Shown: positions 19,592 to 21,464 of the stretch, piece after piece
How the letters are laid out: the number at the start of each line of letters is the position of its first letter
How positions within the stretch are numbered: position 1 is the stretch's first letter
DNA from: Streptosporangiaceae bacterium
GTDB lineage: Bacteria; Actinomycetota; Actinomycetes; Streptosporangiales; Streptosporangiaceae
NCBI GenBank assembly: GCA_030041195.1
Contig: JASHOI010000777.1
Span: forward strand, 1-21,464
Direction of reading: 5' to 3'
DNA: 21,464 nt
Notes under the pieces: generated by a model
Database searches by the model: none
Told to the model about the DNA's origin: nothing
The model's input: only the letters and a program-made list of their open reading frames with translations
Program-made: the position numbers and the translations under genes

Positions 19592-20872
19592 TCAGGCGCC
19601 CTCCCCGTCCCAGGCCAGCCGCACGCCGGTGAAGATCTGCCGCCTGATCGGGTGATCCCAGTTGCGGAACGAGGGCCGGATCACCGACGGCGCGACCGCC
19701 CAGGAGCCGCCGCGCAGCACCTTGTAATCCCCGCCGAAGAACGGCTCGCTGTACTGGCGGTAGATCATCGGGGTGAAGCCGGGCCACGGGGTGAAGTCGG
19801 ACGAGGTCCACTCCCACACGTCACCGATCATCTGCTCGGCGCCGTAGGCCGAAGCGCCGCGCGGGTAGGCGCCGACCGGGGCGGGCCGCAGCGCCATGCC
19901 GAGCGACCCGCCCAGGTTGGTCACGTCGGCGCTGGGAGCCGCCGAGCCCCACGGCCAGGCGCGCCTGGCCTTGGCCGCCGGGTCCCAGGCGCAGGCCTTC
20001 TCCCACTCAGCCTCGGTCGGCAGCCGGGCGCCCGCCCACCTGGCGTACGCCTCGGCCTCGAAGTAGCAGACGTGCTGCACCGGCTCGTCGGGCGGCACGG
20101 CCTCCTCGACACCGAACCGGCGCCTGGTCCCCCCGTTTGACCAGAACTTGGGCCGCTCAAGCCCGGCCTCGGTCCGGTGCGCCCAGCCGCGCTGCGACCA
20201 CAGGTCGCTGTGGTGGTAACCGCCGTCGGCGACGAACTCCGACCACTCCCGGTTGGTCACCGGAACCCGCCCGATCCAGAACGGCGCGACGTCGACGGTG
20301 TGCGCGGGCCGCTCGTTGTCCAGCGAGAACGGCTCGCTGGCCGCGTCCACGCCGAGCGTGAACGGGCCGCCGGCGACGAACACCCGCTCGCCGGCGACCG
20401 GGCGGCCGGGCGGCAGTTCGCGGCGGCCGATGAGCACCGGTGGTCCCTGCCGAAGCTGCAGCGTCGCGAGCATGGTCTCGTCGTGCTGCTCCTCGTGCTG
20501 AACCACCATGCCGGCGGTGAACAGGTCCTCCTCGGGAGTGCGTTCCAGCAGGTCCAGAACGCGGCCGCGGACCTCGCGGTCGTACGCGCGCGCGTCGACC
20601 GGCGGCAGCAGCGGCAGCGACGGGCGGTCCGCGCGGCGGTGCTTGAACGCGTCGTACAGCGAGTCCACGTCCGGGGCCAGCATCCCTGGCCGGGTGGGAT
20701 CGCCGCCGCGCAGCAGCCAGAGTTCCTCCTGCTGCCCGATGTGCGCCAGGTCCCAGACCAGCGGGCTCATCAGCGGGTCGTGCTGGGCGACCAGCGTCGG
20801 CTCGTCCAGGTCGGTCAGCTCCAGGGTGCGAGCGCGGGCGCGCTCAAGGTCGCGGACGACGTCGTCACGCAT
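19592..20872 (-). CDS. egtB: Hercynine oxygenase (sulfoxide synthase), ergothioneine biosynthesis
   Basis: This 426-aa non-heme iron enzyme uses O2 to join hercynine to gamma-glutamylcysteine as a sulfoxide. The N-terminal DinB-like helical domain supplies the iron-binding histidines His44 ([10 protein letters not shown]), His126 and His130 (QHEEQHDE). The C-terminal formylglycine-generating-enzyme-like domain (about 155-424) has [30 protein letters not shown] and LRGGSW. The use of gamma-glutamylcysteine (type I pathway) follows from the presence of egtA and egtC. ATG 20872 lies inside the end of egtA (8-nt overlap), with GAGGAG upstream as SD. Length matches actinobacterial EgtB. Confidence 0.97.
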   Translation of the reverse strand: MRDDVVRDLERARARTLELTDLDEPTLVAQHDPLMSPLVWDLAHIGQQEELWLLRGGDPTRPGMLAPDVDSLYDAFKHRRADRPSLPLLPPVDARAYDREVRGRVLDLLERTPEEDLFTAGMVVQHEEQHDETMLATLQLRQGPPVLIGRRELPPGRPVAGERVFVAGGPFTLGVDAASEPFSLDNERPAHTVDVAPFWIGRVPVTNREWSEFVADGGYHHSDLWSQRGWAHRTEAGLERPKFWSNGGTRRRFGVEEAVPPDEPVQHVCYFEAEAYARWAGARLPTEAEWEKACAWDPAAKARRAWPWGSAAPSADVTNLGGSLGMALRPAPVGAYPRGASAYGAEQMIGDVWEWTSSDFTPWPGFTPMIYRQYSEPFFGGDYKVLRGGSWAVAPSVIRPSFRNWDHPIRRQIFTGVRLAWDGEGA

Positions 20873-21464
20873 GAGTCAGCTCCTCGAAGGTGGCTTGCGG
20901 TCCGATCTCGGCGATGCGCTTGGCCAGCAGGTCGCCCGGGCTGCGCCCGGACTCGATGAGCTCCGCCAGGTCGGCGACGGCCGGCCGGAGCCCGGCCGGA
21001 ACCCGCCCGTCCGCGATCGCCAGGCAGCGGCGGGCCGACTCGGCCAGCACCGCGTCGCCGAGGCCGTCGCGCGCCGCCTCGGTCCACAGCTGGGCGGAGC
21101 GCTCGGTTGCCTCGGTCGCCATGTCGGCAGCGACCGGGTCGTCCATCAGCGTGGTGGCGACCGCGGCGATGGCCGGCCACCACCGGCACGCGGTCATGTC
21201 GAGGTAGCGCAGCTCCAGGTAGCCGCGCAGCCGTACCGGCGGGAACAGCGTGGTCAGGTGGACGTCGAGATCGGCAGCGGTTGGGGTCCGCCCGCCCAGG
21301 CGTACCTCGCCGCTCGCCCACCGCTCGAACGGCACCGAGGTGCGCACGGCCGCGACGTCGTCGCCGCCGGTCCGGACGAAGGCCACCGGGGCGCGCAGCG
21401 CGAAGCGCGCCCAGGCGGAGGCCGGGTCCAGCTCCGTGTCGGCGCCGGGGTCCGCGGCCACGCA
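20865..21464 (-). CDS. egtA: Glutamate-cysteine ligase EgtA, 5'-partial
   Basis: This is the C-terminal 199 residues of a GCS2-type glutamate-cysteine ligase, which makes gamma-glutamylcysteine for EgtB. The conserved core [21 protein letters not shown] followed by [10 protein letters not shown] is present. The C-terminal helices end [11 protein letters not shown]. The frame is open to the window edge (a GTG at 21461 is internal), and the ATP/glutamate-binding N-terminal half lies outside. It is the first visible gene of the operon and overlaps egtB by 8 nt. Confidence 0.92.
   Translation of the reverse strand, partial: CVAADPGADTELDPASAWARFALRAPVAFVRTGGDDVAAVRTSVPFERWASGEVRLGGRTPTAADLDVHLTTLFPPVRLRGYLELRYLDMTACRWWPAIAAVATTLMDDPVAADMATEATERSAQLWTEAARDGLGDAVLAESARRCLAIADGRVPAGLRPAVADLAELIESGRSPGDLLAKRIAEIGPQATFEELTHA

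Noticed and set aside
1..21464. CRISPR arrays, insertion sequences, tRNA or rRNA genes, prophage modules
   Set aside because: I looked for spaced direct repeats, transposase motifs with terminal inverted repeats, and conserved RNA segments, and saw none.

Overview
The window is very GC-rich, with strong G/C third-position codon bias and many GTG starts. It carries an ergothioneine operon, an ECF42-type sigma factor with a DGPF partner, and DHA2 drug-exporter families. Together these point to a soil-type actinomycete chromosome. Streptosporangiales/Catenulisporales-like is my guess; the sequence alone does not settle the order. I saw no rRNA, tRNA, insertion sequence, phage gene or CRISPR array.

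Layout. 1-5194 (+): 3'-terminal part of a secreted GH5 cellulase, a DHA2-type MFS transporter, a Pol-beta-superfamily nucleotidyltransferase, a DgkA/undecaprenol-kinase-like membrane kinase, and an endonuclease/exonuclease/phosphatase-fold protein. 5237-8314: a DUF1932-type NAD(P)-dependent oxidoreductase (-), then a divergent TetR/MFS pair around a perfect 21-bp palindrome that overlaps a consensus-like promoter. 8336-9953 (+): GNAT acetyltransferase and THUMP/UPF0020 RNA methyltransferase. 9962-11586 (-): DGPF/YCII protein and ECF42-type sigma factor, overlapping by 4 nt, with TGTCGA upstream. 11683-12210: decayed ArsR-SRPBCC fusion gene and a G+C-extreme repetitive tract. 12313-13911 (+): an unusually short Rho paralogue with a long structured leader. 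13925-14473 (-): gamma-carbonic anhydrase. 14541-15135: C-terminal remnant of a NiCoT nickel/cobalt transporter (-) beside an intact ArsR metalloregulator (+). 15156-17484: class III aminotransferase (-) divergent from a frameshifted PfkB sugar kinase (+). 17498-21464 (-): a small acidic hypothetical protein and the ergothioneine operon egtA(partial)-egtB-egtC-egtD.

The most coherent functional unit is egtABCD, which makes ergothioneine from histidine, cysteine and glutamate; egtE is not in view. The sigma/DGPF pair and the TetR/MFS pair are self-contained regulatory modules. The stretch 11.6-15.1 kb looks like a region of gene erosion: two partial gene remnants, a low-complexity GC tract and a divergent Rho paralogue lie within 3.5 kb. 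Many genes start 6-8 nt after a TANNNT-like hexamer with no Shine-Dalgarno sequence, so leaderless transcripts are probably common. Convergent genes are packed very tightly (gaps of 8-42 nt), sometimes with a hairpin exactly between the stop codons.
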